Shown one piece after another: positions 55,512 to 64,000 of a DNA stretch of 64,000 nt (positions are counted from its first letter, which is position 1; each line of letters opens with the position of its first letter). Origin of the DNA: Peromyscus leucopus (taxonomy: Eukaryota > Chordata > Mammalia > Rodentia > Cricetidae); the NCBI RefSeq assembly GCF_004664715.2, contig NC_051083.1:117934534-117998533 (forward strand), written 5' to 3'. Under the pieces are notes generated by a model. That model did not search any database. It was not told the origin of the DNA and worked only from the letters and a program-made list of their open reading frames with translations. Position numbers and translations under genes: made by a program.

Positions 55512-56310
55512 GCCTTTTAATTAGCACATGATAATTACACACAACAAAGACATTTTCACGTACATACAGAACATCATACTTTGATCATGTTCATAAATGG
55601 ACAATCGGGAATGAAAATACTCTACTCTCTCTTTGGCTTTCAGATTTTTGAAATGAGGGAACCTGTGAAATTGGAATTTTTCAGGAAGCTGGGAGAAGGT
55701 AAAGGTTGAGAGTGTGGTGTCTGTCACCCAGAACAGAAGCTTATTGCTTAGAAACCGATTTTGCACATTTCTAAATACCTTGCCAGTCCAGTATGCCCGA
55801 GGGACAATGGTGGATCACTGTGGACACATGGTGGCCAGGCTGCTTAGCTACGCATGCCCCTGGCCCTCTATTTAAACCTAGACCTCACTTCAGAACCCCG
55901 AAGAGATACTTGGGGGAAGAAAGGACGGCATTGGACCTCTTTGTTCCTTCTTTTCTTCCTTTCCACTATCATTTGTTTCTTTAATTGGCTTATTAGGGTT
56001 GGGATAGGGGTAGGGAGCAGGCTCTGACCCTAAAAACTCTGGTAGCATTTCACTGCTCCCTATTCTCCTCTCTCATCCCTCTCCTGACTCCTCTGACCTG
56101 TCTCCTCCTTCCAAATCACCCCCTTCTGCTTTTTAATTTTTCTTTGCTAGCTTCTGGATATGATCAAGAACATGTCTTTCTGAACCTTGCTTATTTTGCG
56201 TAAATAATCATCTCCAGTTCCACACATTTTTCTACAAAGGCTATTTCATCTTCCTTAATGGCTCAATACTGCCCTATTGTACACACGCCTTGTTTTTACC
56301 CTGGCATCTG
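55512..56310 (-). mobile_element. Rodent L1 3' end, antisense, interrupted
   Basis: 55512-55610 ('ttttaattagcacatgataa', 'catcatactttgatcatgtt') matches a rodent L1 3' UTR. 56010-56310 has the pyrimidine-rich segment and then 'gctagcttctggatatgatc', 'ctgaaccttgcttattttgc', 'tcatctccagttccacac', 'ctcaatactgccctattg'. The 400 bp between (55611-56009) is not L1-like and includes a TATA-type 'ctatttaaac'. Confidence 0.68.
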
Positions 56311-56504
56311 CTAAAGGACCCTCAAGCCAAGCCTAAGCCTCAGTTTTTCAGTCTCAGCCACAGCCCTGACACCTCCAGGAAGACTTCCCAAGAACAGTAG
56401 CCTCCACCCCTTTCTACATTTCCACGGCCTCTGTGGCCTCCAGAGATGACTTAGCAAAGAGTAGTTTTATTGCTCTGACATTTACATTCCCATCTTATCT
56501 GCTG

Positions 56505-56605
56505 TTGGAATAGCCAAGCTCCTTGAGGGCAGAGGCCATGTAGTGCTGTCTCACCTAGGGTTCCCAGAGCTAGTGCTTTGCTGAACACACAGGGCTGAGA
56601 GCTAT
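56505..56605 (+). repeat. L2 3'-end fragment
   Basis: 'agctccttgagggcagaggc', 'catgtagtgctgtctcacc', 'ttcccagagctagtgctt' is the L2 3' pattern. Confidence 0.75.
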
Positions 56606-56784
56606 CATTTGACGGACGTTGAGAAACTGGTCTTCAGAATCCTCACTCTTTCTTATTGGAGAGATGAGAGATGACGTTCTCACTATCTCCGACTATGCTG
56701 AGACTATCACCCCAACAATCATAGGAATTGGTCATATTTTAGACTGTCTATTATGTACATTAGTGATTTGAATGTGTATTCTCT

Positions 56785-56890
56785 ATGATTCCAGCTTAAT
56801 ACGTGAAGAAACTGGCTCAGAAAGGGAAAGTTGCTTGTCTAGGCTCACCCAGCTATTGGCTGTTGAAGCTGTAGTCTGTCTAAATGCATC
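56785..56890 (-). repeat. MIR fragment, antisense
   Basis: 'acgtgaagaaactggctcag', 'gaaagttgcttgtctaggct', 'cacccagctattggctg'. Confidence 0.75.
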
Positions 56891-57270
56891 TGTCTGCCTC
56901 TGGAATAACAGGAGACAAGAGTCCATGGGAGGAAGGACAACACTACTGTCAGAGTTGCTGGGATTCAGAAGAAATGTACTTTAGTTGTCTTCTTTAGAAA
57001 GAAGAATGTTTGTGTGAATCTGTCCCCTCTCAGACCCCAGAGACAGGCTTCGCTGTAGCCGCAGGAGAATGAGGGCCACGCTGCTTATCCCAGAAATGGA
57101 CTTAGGCTCCGTTTGTTTCTCTGTTTGACCATCTATCTGAGTTAATAAGAACTCCCATAGCATCCCCAGAGGGAGGGGAAAAAAAGAAGGAAAGAAGCAA
57201 GAATATATAAAAGAGGATGCTAAGTAAGCAGAGGGAAAGATGGGAGACACTTGTGTGCTTATGATAATGG
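56891..57270. other. Single-copy noncoding DNA
   Basis: Nothing recognised. Confidence 0.5.
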
Positions 57271-57276
57271 TTGTGT

Positions 57277-57323
<47 letters not shown>
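57271..57323. repeat. (GT)n microsatellite
   Basis: GT tract with two or three AT interruptions. Confidence 0.97.
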
Positions 57324-57324
<1 letters not shown>

Positions 57325-57992
57325 TCAGTCTTTGGATTTCAATAAAGAACAGACCAAAGTCAGAGTCAAAACTGCCTGCTTCTCAGCAGCCACTTCATCA
57401 CCCCCATGTCACATTTCCCAGCTGGAGGGCAATAATTGCATGGCCAGATCTGGCCCCATCTGGGAAACACCAGGGTCTTCCTGAATCGTCATCCACTACC
57501 ATGGCTGCCAAGGCATAAGGTGACCTAAGCGAAGCCTTCACACAAGCCATGTGCACAGTCATAAAACCCCAAGGGAATGTGGCAACAGACACAGAGCCGC
57601 CTGCCTGCCAAATTTCCAAAGGGAAGAAGGAGCTTGCTGCATCTGTATTTGCCCCTGGGATTGGAAAAATGTATCTCAGCCACTGAAGCGGGTGTGAGCG
57701 GGCAGGCAGGTGGGGGACTCACCTTCATAGGAGAGGGACTAGTTATACTAACAGTGCCAATGGCCTGGTGTATATGTGTGTCTTTGTAGCGATCCAGTTC
57801 TACACATACTTTACCAGATTGCATCCTGCCTGACAGTTTATTCCAGTCCTTTGAAAACAACAGTCCAAACATCAGAAGGACCTGGGGCCTGAACAGGGTT
57901 TCCCATTTTTGTATATAACTTAGAGAGGAGAAAGAAATCCACACACACTACTCACCCTGAGGGGGACTCACTCAGTTATTCTGGTGATTTTA
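57324..57992. other. Single-copy DNA with a candidate minus-strand exon
   Basis: On the minus strand a pyrimidine tract ending in AG (57919-57920) and a consensus AAG|GTGAGT donor (GT at 57721-57722) bound 57918 down to 57723 (196 bp). One frame is open across the whole stretch. No homology is recognised. Confidence 0.4.
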
Positions 57993-58082
57993 ATTTTTTT
58001 GAGATAAAGTCATCTTACTGTGCAGCCTAAGCTGGCCTGGAACCTGCAATACTTCTGCCTCAGTCTTTCAAATGCTAGCTCC
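57993..58082 (-). repeat. Old B1-like fragment, antisense
   Basis: 'ttgagataaagtcatcttac', 'gcagcctaagctggcctgga', 'cttctgcctcagtctttc'. Confidence 0.75.
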
Positions 58083-58317
58083 AGCTGAACCCTACTTACT
58101 TGCCTTTGTTAGAAGCCAGAACACTTGGAAAGCACTCGTTCATGGGAACAAGAGAAGGTGAGGGAGTTGTATCATAGAGTGGCCACTATTAGAGAAATCA
58201 TGTAATGAGCTAGCTACTAATAGTGCTTGCTATTTCCAATGGACTGTTTCATTTCTTAATTCAGGAAACCTATCTCCAGTGTATCAGGCACTGGGCCAGG
58301 CACACTCACACATAAAC
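58083..58317. other. Single-copy DNA
   Basis: 58230-58310 ('tatctccagtgtatcaggca') may be a MIR-like piece; otherwise nothing. Confidence 0.4.
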
Positions 58318-58440
58318 CCAAACTGAGCAAGATGGTGCATCCCAGCACTGGGACGTCTGAAGCAAGAGGATTGCTTGAGACTGGGAGTTTGAACTAACCT
58401 GGGCAACATACAACTAGGACCCTGTCTCGAACACAACAGA
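58318..58440 (+). repeat. Proto-B1 (Alu-like monomer)
   Basis: 'agatggtgcatcccagcact', 'gggacgtctgaagcaagagg', 'attgcttgagactgggagtt', 'aacctgggcaacatacaa', 'gaccctgtctcgaac'. Confidence 0.83.
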
Positions 58441-58690
58441 AACCAACACACTCTGGTGTCAGAAATCGAGGGGGAGCTCAAAGCCGCAGCAGCAGTGAGA
58501 GGAGCTGCAGCTGTACAGCATGCAGCGGAATCGAAGGTGCAGGCTGGGGTTGGGTGCAGGTGTCCACGGCAGGCTGGGGGTGCCAGTGTTCCTATAGAAA
58601 GTTCCTATAGAAAGGCAGAAGCAGTGGAAAGGGTTGGCTAGTACGTGGGGACTGGGCGGGGCGGGGGACGACGACGACGACGACGACGAC
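58441..58690. other. GC-rich patch ending in a GAC repeat
   Basis: Markedly GC-rich against its surroundings, with GCAGCA-type runs, an exact 13-bp tandem repeat GTTCCTATAGAAA at 58588-58613, and an Sp1-type GGGCGGGGC near 58656. A 61-codon Ala-rich plus frame (58456-58641) has no recognisable domain. Confidence 0.6.
58667..58690. repeat. (GAC)8 trinucleotide repeat
   Basis: Eight perfect GAC units, each junction carrying a CpG. Confidence 0.98.
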
Positions 58691-58843
58691 ACTATTTGTA
58701 TTGTGGCAGCCACTTCATACTGAGTGGGGTGTCACATAACCCAAGGTATGTAGACCTACAAGGTAAAAGAGTTCTTGTCTTTTACCCCATAACACTACCC
58801 AAGTGCTCAGTGATGTGCTAGACACTGTCCTAAGTATTTTCCT

Positions 58844-58845
<2 letters not shown>

Positions 58846-58895
<50 letters not shown>
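58846..58895. repeat. (GT)n microsatellite
   Basis: 25 GT units; it merges with the tail of the reversed SINE that follows. Confidence 0.97.
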
Positions 58896-58898
<3 letters not shown>

Positions 58899-59170
58899 CC
58901 TGTGTATGTACATGTGTCTCATGTGTCCAGGTACATGAATAAGTGTATGTAGAGTGTTGCCCTTCAGACACCATCTACTTCTTTTTTGGAGGTAGCACCT
59001 CTCACTGACATGGAACTGGCTCGTTTGGCTGGGCTGTGAGCCTCAAGCAGCCTGCGTCTGCCTCCCCAGCACTGGGATTAAAAGCACACACACCGCCATG
59101 CTTGGGGTTTTTTTGTTGTTGTTGCTTTGTTTTGTTGTTTTTTGTTTCGCCAACTGATCTATTTCCCTAG
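58896..59170 (-). repeat. Long B2/B3-family SINE, antisense
   Basis: 'gcacctctcactgacatgga', 'actggctcgtttggctggg', 'tctgcctccccagcactggg', then a T/G-rich run and 'ctgatctatttccctagtcc', the reversed head. Confidence 0.72.
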
Positions 59171-59194
59171 TCCCTGAGTGCTTTTCTTCTATTA

Positions 59195-59310
59195 GCACAT
59201 TCTGGCATAGCCGTAGTTTATAGACAGTGAAACAGAAGAAAATGACATCCAGTCGTTTACCCAAGGTACCAGAATTCAAACCTAGGTATTACAGCAAGAA
59301 TCTGTTTTTA
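59195..59310 (-). repeat. MIR fragment, antisense
   Basis: 'tagacagtgaaacagaagaa', 'tcgtttacccaaggtaccag', 'aattcaaacctaggtatta'. Confidence 0.72.
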
Positions 59311-59459
59311 GACCTAGCACCTTGAAGAAGAACTCATAGCTAAAGCTTGCTGTGTCTACAAGACAATAAGACAGCATGAGACTGAAGGAATGCATGGAAG
59401 ACCGCACACCATAGACGTGCCAGCTAATAGAGAAGGCTGAACTTGAAAATAAGTATGGT

Positions 59460-59545
59460 TGGGCTAGGTGTGTAACTCAGTGGTTGTGCATGTGCTGAGC
59501 ACATGTGAGGCCTCAGGTTCAACCCTTAGCACATATAATATAAAA
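59460..59545 (+). repeat. ID SINE
   Basis: 'gggctaggtgtgtaactcag', 'tggttgtgcatgtgctgagc', 'gaggcctcaggttcaaccct', 'agcaca' then an AT-rich tail. Confidence 0.87.
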
Positions 59546-59958
59546 TATAATGTAATCAAATAATATAGCATTATATAAATGTTCAAAGAGTTTACAACAG
59601 GAGTAAGTGGTATAAGGCAATTATTGTGTGTTTTTAAGCTATGTGTAAACTTTAGAAAGAACCAAAATGTGAGTGGTGGAATGAGAAAACACCAAGCGAT
59701 GGTGGGATTAAAAAATAAGCTAGGCCCAGCTGATGAGAGATGAGTGAACAAGGCTAGATGTGAGGCCATTATCCAGAATCCAGACAGAGGAGTAGGAATG
59801 GGAAGAAATGAAAGAGAAGTTAAGCTTCATGAAGGATAGAGCGAGACCTTCTAAGCAGCGTTTGCTCTTCTAGAGCTAAAGTTACTGGTGGTCATGAGCC
59901 CTTGCACTCGGTGCCGAGGAGCTCAGTTGCTTTTTCACCCTGTACCTGTGCTTTATAT
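59546..59958. other. Single-copy noncoding DNA
   Basis: Nothing recognised. Confidence 0.5.
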
Positions 59959-60066
59959 GAACATTATGAAGGCGGTTCCCTTTGTGTGAACATATGAAGG
60001 CGGTTCCCTTTGTGTGAACATATGAAGGCGGTTCCCTTTATGTGAACGTATGATGGCTGCTCCCTT
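59959..60066. repeat. 28-bp minisatellite, about 3.8 copies
   Basis: Units start at 59959, 59988, 60016 and 60044; the core is 'atgaaggcggttccctt'. Units 2 and 3 differ by one base, unit 1 has one extra base, unit 4 is diverged and partial. Confidence 0.97.
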
Positions 60067-60639
60067 CACCATGGAAGAAGGCCTTTCTTCCTTCTGTCTC
60101 CTCTTTAGCTGGCCCTTGTACTGACTGTTCAAGTATGAGGTTGAATGTCATATCCTGAACCCCCAAACAGGTCAGACTCTGCTGCCATGCAATCCCTTTT
60201 ACGGAGCTATGAAAAGTATTAGAACACAATGATCTCTGTACTTATTTATCCCACTGCGTGTTCTGATGTGTCCCTGGTGTTCAGCGGACTGGCTGACAGA
60301 TGGGACATGCTCAAAGAGCTGAATGAATGAATGAATGAATGAATGAATGAACGGGTGCATGAGTGGCATTACCTGAGCAGATGAGAGGGAAATCACAGGC
60401 CTGGGAGGGACCTTGGAAAGCTATTTTAACTCTTCCCAGTTTATGAGCAGAACTATTGTGTAACCTACCCCTGGAAGAGCAAACTATGTGCTTTTCTTCA
60501 AACCACACTACAGTAGTTCCTTTTTCCTTTAAATAGTTCTCATTATTTGGAAGCAAAAGGTGGTCAGGAAGCTGTTGAGAATGGAGACAGAGCTCTTTTT
60601 GAAAATATGTAAAAATAACATCTAAAATCATTTCCTATT
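60067..60639. other. Single-copy DNA with an L2-like tail and (GAAT)n
   Basis: 60235-60351 ends in about eight GAAT units (60321-60351), as L2 3' ends often do. Otherwise nothing recognised. Confidence 0.5.
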
Positions 60640-61113
60640 TTAGAAGAGCCAGGGAAACTCCCAGCTTCAAAGCAACCCTGTTGTAAATCCTTCTGTTACA
60701 GGAAAGAATGGACCAAATTAAATGAAGATTCTCTTTTTATTCCCTTCCTTAAAAAAAAAAAAAGGTTGAAATTTGGTGTGATCACAGCAGTGCGTTAATA
60801 CCAACTCACAAGCACCAATTATTCATTTTAGGAGCTGGTTATACTGGGGAAGGAAGGAGGCCAGCAGGATGGGGAGAGGCTGGAATAGGAGGGTGGAGGA
60901 AGAGGGTCAACAAGAACAAAGCACGTGTAAAAATGCCACGAGAAACTCAGTGCTTTGTGTGCTTAAAACAATGAACTGTAAAACCAGGCCATTCTTACGG
61001 ATCAAATGATACAACTTACAACTTCACGTCCCATGCTTTTGTAAGCTGTGCAGCGGAAATGCTGCAAACGCTCGGTGACTGTGCATCTCTTCCCAAGTAC
61101 ATTCACAGCAATG
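60640..61113. other. Single-copy DNA, possibly conserved
   Basis: 60650-60850 is repeat-free and looks slowly evolving, with a 13-nt A run in the middle; this is an impression without alignment. Confidence 0.4.
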
Positions 61114-61140
61114 GCGGGGGGGAGGGGGCGGGGGGGGCGC
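61114..61140. other. G-rich run, quadruplex motif
   Basis: G tracts of 7, 5 and 9 with one-base interruptions within 27 nt, ending in GCGCG. Confidence 0.9.
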
Positions 61141-61367
61141 GTGAAGTCAGTTACGATAGGAGTAAGTGACATGCTGGAAACCGACAAATGGTCCACATAG
61201 GAGCTCCATCTATTGCTTCACTGAGGCTTGACTAGGGTTCAGAGACCTTCCACCCACAACCTTGTTTTGATGTCCCACAAGCAAAGAACACTTGTAACAT
61301 TTTTAAGGGCTACAAAGAAATGAGTTATGTGGCTGTGAAACCCAAGATGTTTCATATATGACTCCTT

Positions 61368-61482
61368 TTTTTGAGACAGAGTCTTGCTATGTAGACCAGT
61401 TTGGTGTTGATTTCATAGAGATCAGCCTGCCTCTACCACCTGAGTGCTGGGATTAAGGGCACGCATCACCACATCCAACGAT
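61368..61482 (-). repeat. B1 SINE, antisense, internally shortened
   Basis: 'tttgagacagagtcttgcta', 'tgtagaccagtttggtg', 'catagagatcagcctgcctc', 'gagtgctgggattaagggca'. Confidence 0.88.
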
Positions 61483-63023
61483 ATATGCCTCGTTACAGAA
61501 AATGTTTGATAAGCCTTACTCTAGGCTGAAGAAAATGACAGAGAAAATGTCAGCACAGGTCAAGTTTTGAACTGTGTTGTCTCTGTGGGTGTTCCGCTGT
61601 AGAACGTGCCAAAACAATCGAGGAAGCATTCTTACAGTCTTCAGAAACTGTTATCTGATTCAATAATGAAGTCATTTATGGCACTGATGTGAAGCAGAGA
61701 AATTTAGGTATGCACTCTGTTGCTTCACATTTTTCTAATTCATTAAAGAAAACTAATATGACAAACAATACTCATGTCAGAACCGCATGTGTCTCTTAAC
61801 TACCACCTCAGGTTGGCTACTGTTAGGCAAAACTCAGCCAATGACATCCATGAGAGTTGACTAAACAATATGAACCATGTAACATTGCACGTGTCATTAT
61901 TTGTGAATAAGGTGCCGCACATTTTAATATGCATGTACATGTCCATATATGCATACTCTTTTGTAGATATCATGCTGTTGAGCATCTGCCAACATGTATA
62001 CTGGTCACACCTAAAGGAAAGCCAGAGGTCTACGTGGATTCTTTGAGTCTTTAGACAGCTTCATGGTGTCCTTTTTTCAGCTGGTTCTGAGCAGACCTCC
62101 TAACCTGAAAACAAACACACATCTGAGCTGTCTTCAGTGTGTGAGTTATGGTAGTAAGCTCTCACCATGGGGAGGGAGAGGCTGTCTAGTCTTTGAGGTC
62201 TCAAGTTGCCTGGGAAAGTCCTCAGGAAAAGATAACATTTCACTTTGGTGACAAATTTGTTGATTTTACAGATAACATCCACATTTTACCCTCTGAGAAG
62301 GCACATTCAGTGAGGACATTGGTTTTTATGTTTTTCTCAGAGCAGTCATTAGTACAAATTAATAAATCTTTTTGGTGAGGGAACACTGGGCTGTATTTTA
62401 TCTTTGTTCAGCTAACAGAGGAAAAAGGAATGCATTAATAGTTGGGTTCAGGCAGAAAGAACATGAAACTTTGAAGTTCTATGGACCTGGCATATGTTTC
62501 TAAAGTCATATGAAGGATACGGGATGCTTGCTGGTTTTATGCATGAGCTGAGAGCATGACAGGGCATCCTTGCTTTCACTGGCAGTAGAATTAGAAAACT
62601 CTGATATAACAATTCTAAAAAGTGATAGTGCATGAGACTCACCTAAGCGTCTGGTAACGGACGATGGGGGCCCACCCACAGTTACACATTCACTGGGTCC
62701 AGGGTAGGGCCTGAGACTGCATGCCTAGCCACTTCCCAGGTGATCCCGATGGCTGTTAAGGCGAAGCTTCCCTCAGAGAGCCGCATCCATAGGAAGAAAA
62801 GCCCAGTGCTCCAGCTGCCTGGCTTCAATCACAGTCAGAGGATCTCTCTACAGGGCTGCCTTGACATTTTCTGCTCTCCTAAGGAAACTACAAAATTCCT
62901 TTCTCTCACATGTCACACAAAACACAGCTAAAAGCCTGGCTGATTTTAACCTGGTTTATTTCAGTCTTGGGTAAGGTCAGAACATTTTCATCTGAAAGTC
63001 ATCTGGTGCTCCTTTCTCTCTGC
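61483..63023. other. Single-copy noncoding DNA
   Basis: No repeat or exon recognised over 1.5 kb. Confidence 0.5.
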
Positions 63024-63031
63024 CGTCTCTG

Positions 63032-63097
<66 letters not shown>

Positions 63098-63115
63098 TGT
63101 GTGTTGTGTGTGTGT
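63024..63115. repeat. (CTGTCT)n-(CT)n-(GT)n simple repeat
   Basis: CTGTCT units, then CT units to 63080, then GT units to about 63115; runs into the reversed SINE tail. Confidence 0.97.
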
Positions 63116-63580
63116 ACGTGTTTGTATGGATGTGGATTAATGTGTAGGTGCAGGTAACCACTGTGCACGCGGAGGTCAGATGCCAACTTTGGGCAGATCC
63201 TCAGGTAGCTTCCCTCCATCTTTGGTGGAGATAGGAGCTCTTGTTAGCCTGGAACTTCACTAGACCAGGCTCCCTTGGCAGAGAATTTCTTGGGATCTGC
63301 CTGTCTCTGCCTCCCATCTCACTATCACTTTACCCAGCTTTTTTTTTTCTTTTCCACGATAGGGTTTCTCTGTGCAGCCCTGGCTAGCTGTCCTGGAACT
63401 CACTCTGTAGACTAGGAAAGCCTCGAACTCAGAGATCCACTTTCCTCTGCCTCCTAAGTGCTGGGATGAAAAGTCTACACTACCATCACCCAGCAAACAG
63501 CCAGCTTTTTATGTGAGTTCTGGGGATCGAAACTGAGGTCCTCATGCTGGTGAGACACAAGCTTTATTAATGCAGCCATC
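63116..63580 (-). repeat. Long B2/B3-family SINE, antisense, split by a B1
   Basis: Left part: 'cacgcggaggtcagatgcca', 'gttagcctggaacttcacta', 'gggatctgcctgtctctgcc'. Right part after the insert: 'tttttatgtgagttctgggg', 'tcctcatgctggtgagacac', 'gcagccatctcctctc'. Confidence 0.85.
63334..63510 (-). mobile_element. B1 SINE nested in a B2/B3 SINE
   Basis: Reversed B1 'gatagggtttctctgtgcag', 'ctgtcctggaactcactctg', 'gagatccactttcctctgcc', 'taagtgctgggatg'. Candidate 10-bp TSD CCAGCTTTTT at 63334-63343 and 63501-63510; removing one copy and the B1 restores the host SINE. Confidence 0.88.
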
Positions 63581-63835
63581 TCCTCTCTGAGTCTACATTC
63601 AAACTCCTATAAAGAAGATGACTCTGGGTCCCTGATCCTCTATAGAAAGGGATGTGGAACCAGAAAGTCATAGTGTGACGGTAGGTATGGGATTAGTATG
63701 CTGAAATTTGAGCACTGTTTATCTGTAGTTTCTAGCTGAAAGAAGGAACGATTTCTAAGGAGGTAGGCATCATCGCGAGACTTCCTTACTTTATTTGCCA
63801 AAGTGGAACCATGGAGAGTCAGAGTGAGAAGAGGC
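63581..63835. other. Single-copy noncoding DNA
   Basis: Nothing recognised. Confidence 0.5.
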
Positions 63836-64000
63836 AGGGCTGGAGAGATGGCAAAGTGGTTAGGAACACTGAACACTGGCTGCTCTTGTGGAGGATCTGG
63901 GTTCAGCTGCCAGGACCTACATGCTCACAACTATCTATAACTTCAGTTCCAAGAGCCAATGTTCTCTTCCAGCCTCCTCAGGCATCAGACCCCCACATGG
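63836..64000 (+). repeat. B2/B3-family SINE, cut by the window end
   Basis: 'agggctggagagatggcaaa', 'ggctgctcttgtggaggatc', 'tgggttcagctgccaggacc', 'tctcttccagcctcctcagg'. Head well preserved; the tail lies beyond the window. Confidence 0.93.

Overview
The window looks like noncoding nuclear DNA from a rodent, most likely a cricetid (hamster, vole or deer-mouse group). The evidence is the dense mix of rodent SINEs (B1, ID, B4, B2/B3) with ancient mammalian repeats (MIR, L2, L1M, a hAT element and a Tigger/MER2-type element) and long CA/GT microsatellites. The B1 at 21392 carries the right-half variant 'caaagctacacagagaa', which I know from cricetid B1s rather than from mouse or rat.

No protein-coding gene could be supported. 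Every open frame is short (longest 187 codons), most overlap other frames or repeats, and none shows a recognisable domain. Two stretches with exon-like splice signals (24726-24780 on the plus strand, 57723-57918 on the minus strand) and one purine-rich stretch with several charged open frames (32689-33445, minus) are given as hypotheses only. The window could be an intron of a large gene or intergenic; the sequence alone does not decide this.

Layout: 1-4.3 kb is mostly single-copy with scattered small SINEs. From 4.3 to 5.7 kb lies an old minus-strand L1 broken by three SINEs. From 6 to 11.5 kb the DNA is mainly unique, with L1M remnants, a CpG-rich patch near 9.35 kb and a SINE with a perfect 15-bp target-site duplication. 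From 12.4 to 17.3 kb is a repeat-dense block: two nearly identical B4-type SINEs in opposite orientation, two L1 pieces, an AT palindrome and a 5S rRNA pseudogene fragment. From 17.6 to 22.6 kb is a second repeat block: a SINE with a 98-bp tandem duplication, a tiny L1 3'-end insertion with a clear target-site duplication, and a GT/GCGC tract.

From 22.6 to 31.7 kb the DNA is largely single-copy, with MIRs, a complete non-autonomous hAT element with 8-bp target-site duplications, a 16-bp minisatellite and a Tigger/MER2-type element inside an L2. From 32 to 45.7 kb unique DNA alternates with B1-like, B4, MIR and L1M copies. A 208-bp GGGAGA tract lies at 47.35 kb. From 47.6 to 57 kb the DNA is mostly unique with L1M and rodent L1 3' remnants. 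From 57.3 to 60.1 kb it holds a GT tract, the candidate minus-strand exon, a GC-rich patch ending in eight GAC units, and a 28-bp minisatellite. The window closes with a SINE-in-SINE insertion (63.1-63.6 kb) and a SINE cut by the window end.

No operon-like or novel multigene system is visible. The best observations concern repeat biology: a possibly young SINE subfamily, datable nested insertions and unusual tandem repeats. Repeat family names come from remembered consensus sequences, not from a database search; boundaries are approximate by about 5-20 bp except where target-site duplications fix them.
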